From Pseudomonadota bacterium (GTDB taxonomy: Bacteria > Pseudomonadota > Gammaproteobacteria > GRL18), in contig DAOVUE010000046.1 of assembly GCA_030632745.1 (NCBI GenBank), positions 1-8,130 on the forward strand: 8,130 bases of DNA, read 5' to 3'. This document shows positions 7,499 through 8,130 of this stretch, piece after piece (position 1 is the first letter of the stretch; every line of letters starts with the position of its first letter). The notes under the pieces were generated by a model that worked only from the letters and a program-made list of their open reading frames with translations, had not been told where the DNA came from and searched no databases. The position numbers and the translations under genes were made by a program.

Positions 7499-7506
7499 GG
7501 GGGGTG
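7499..7506 (+). promoter_or_regulatory. G-rich ribosome binding site of gltA
   Basis: GGGGGGTG ends seven bases before the gltA ATG. It aligns with the anti-Shine-Dalgarno complement GGAGGTG, with the central A replaced by G, which can still form a G-U pair with 16S rRNA. The placement fixes the start codon and suggests strong initiation. Confidence 0.65.
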
Positions 7507-7513
7507 TTTTATT

Positions 7514-8130
7514 ATGGAAACCGTAACAATTACAGATAACAGCACAGGTAAAAGTATAAACCTGGAAAAAAAATATGGCAGCTGTGGTTCGCCTGTCATT
7601 GATATTGGTGCATTGCAAAGCGGCTTGGGTTTATATACATTTGATCCGGGTTTTACATCAACAGCTGCTTGCCAGAGTACCATTACTTATATTGATGGTG
7701 ATAAAGGGGAATTATGGTATCGTGGCTATCCTATCGAGCAATTAGCTGAGCAGAGCAGCTATATCGAGGTGAGTTATTTACTTTTATATGGTGAATTACC
7801 CAACCAGAGTCAATTAGATGAATTTAGTAACATTATAACCCAGCATTCGATGATAAATGAGGGCATCACTCGTTTCTATTCTGGTTTTCGCTACGATGCT
7901 CACCCCATGGCTATTTTGTGTGCTGTTGTTGGAGCCTTATCCTCTTTTTATCATGATTCACTGGACATTAATAATCCTCGCCATCGGGAAATTTCAGCGC
8001 ATCGTTTAATTGCAAAATTACCGACTATTTCCGCTTTTAGTTATAAATATACTATTGGTCAACCATTTATATATCCAGACAATCAATTAGATTATTGCAG
8101 TAATTTTTTACGCATGATGTTTGCTACACC
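7514..8130 (+). CDS. gltA: Citrate synthase, N-terminal half (3' end outside window)
   Basis: Citrate synthase condenses acetyl-CoA with oxaloacetate at the entry of the TCA cycle. The visible 205 codons match the hexameric, NADH-regulated type of gammaproteobacteria with a one-residue offset from E. coli. They contain FDPGFTSTAAC (43-53), TYIDGDKGELWYRGYPIEQL (58-77), FRYDAHPMA (125-133), FYHDSLDINNPRHREIS (145-161) and YKYTIGQPFIYP. The active-site histidines and aspartate lie in the missing half. Of the E. coli NADH-site residues I recall, His110, Met112, Tyr145, Arg163 and Lys167 are kept (His111, Met113, Tyr146, Arg164, Lys168), while Arg109 is replaced by Gln110. The start is set by the G-rich ribosome binding site and by family alignment. 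It is transcribed divergently from sucA, and its own promoter candidate lies at 7442-7469. Confidence 0.96.
   Translation, partial: METVTITDNSTGKSINLEKKYGSCGSPVIDIGALQSGLGLYTFDPGFTSTAACQSTITYIDGDKGELWYRGYPIEQLAEQSSYIEVSYLLLYGELPNQSQLDEFSNIITQHSMINEGITRFYSGFRYDAHPMAILCAVVGALSSFYHDSLDINNPRHREISAHRLIAKLPTISAFSYKYTIGQPFIYPDNQLDYCSNFLRMMFAT

Noticed and set aside
7453..7683. 76-codon minus-strand frame across the start of gltA
   Set aside because: It runs antisense to conserved gltA codons and through the promoter region, with no recognisable protein features.

Overview
The window looks like an ordinary chromosomal stretch from a low-GC (roughly 40% by eye) gammaproteobacterium. All six genes are housekeeping genes, and their proteins resemble gammaproteobacterial forms throughout: MobB and MoeA align closely with the E. 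coli proteins as I remember them, the citrate synthase is of the long NADH-site type, and the 2-oxoglutarate dehydrogenase E1/E2 pair is the SucA/SucB type. I cannot name a genus. There are no transposases, phage genes, CRISPR arrays, tRNAs or rRNAs, and no gene-free stretch longer than about 135 bases.

Left part (1-1774, + strand): the 3' portion of mobB, cut by the window edge just after its Walker A lysine, is followed 48 bases later by a complete moeA. Both act at the end of molybdenum cofactor synthesis: MoeA inserts molybdate into the dithiolene, and MobB assists attachment of the guanine nucleotide. They probably form one transcription unit.

Middle and right part (1780-7349, - strand): a complete three-gene set for the 2-oxoglutarate dehydrogenase complex, transcribed right to left as sucA (E1, thiamine diphosphate dehydrogenase), sucB (E2, lipoyl succinyltransferase) and lpd (E3, dihydrolipoyl dehydrogenase). 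The gaps are 59 and 27 bases. E3 sits with its own E1 and E2, so this operon could supply a whole complex. Its last gene converges on moeA with only 5 bases between the two stop codons.

Right edge (7514-8130, + strand): the first 205 codons of gltA (citrate synthase), transcribed away from sucA. A shared control region of about 160 bases (about 134 if sucA starts at the upstream TTG) holds a good sigma70-like promoter for gltA, weaker promoter candidates for sucA, a 10-base palindrome and a G-rich ribosome binding site. Two TCA-cycle enzymes on either side of 2-oxoglutarate are therefore driven from one divergent region. The sdh and sucCD genes that accompany gltA/sucAB in E. coli are not between them here.

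I did not find a new biological system. The points worth a second look are small: a nine-base G homopolymer inside lpd, paired hexanucleotide repeats coding the SucB linker, an AU-rich hairpin between sucA and sucB, the compact divergent and convergent junctions, and one substitution in the predicted NADH-binding site of GltA.
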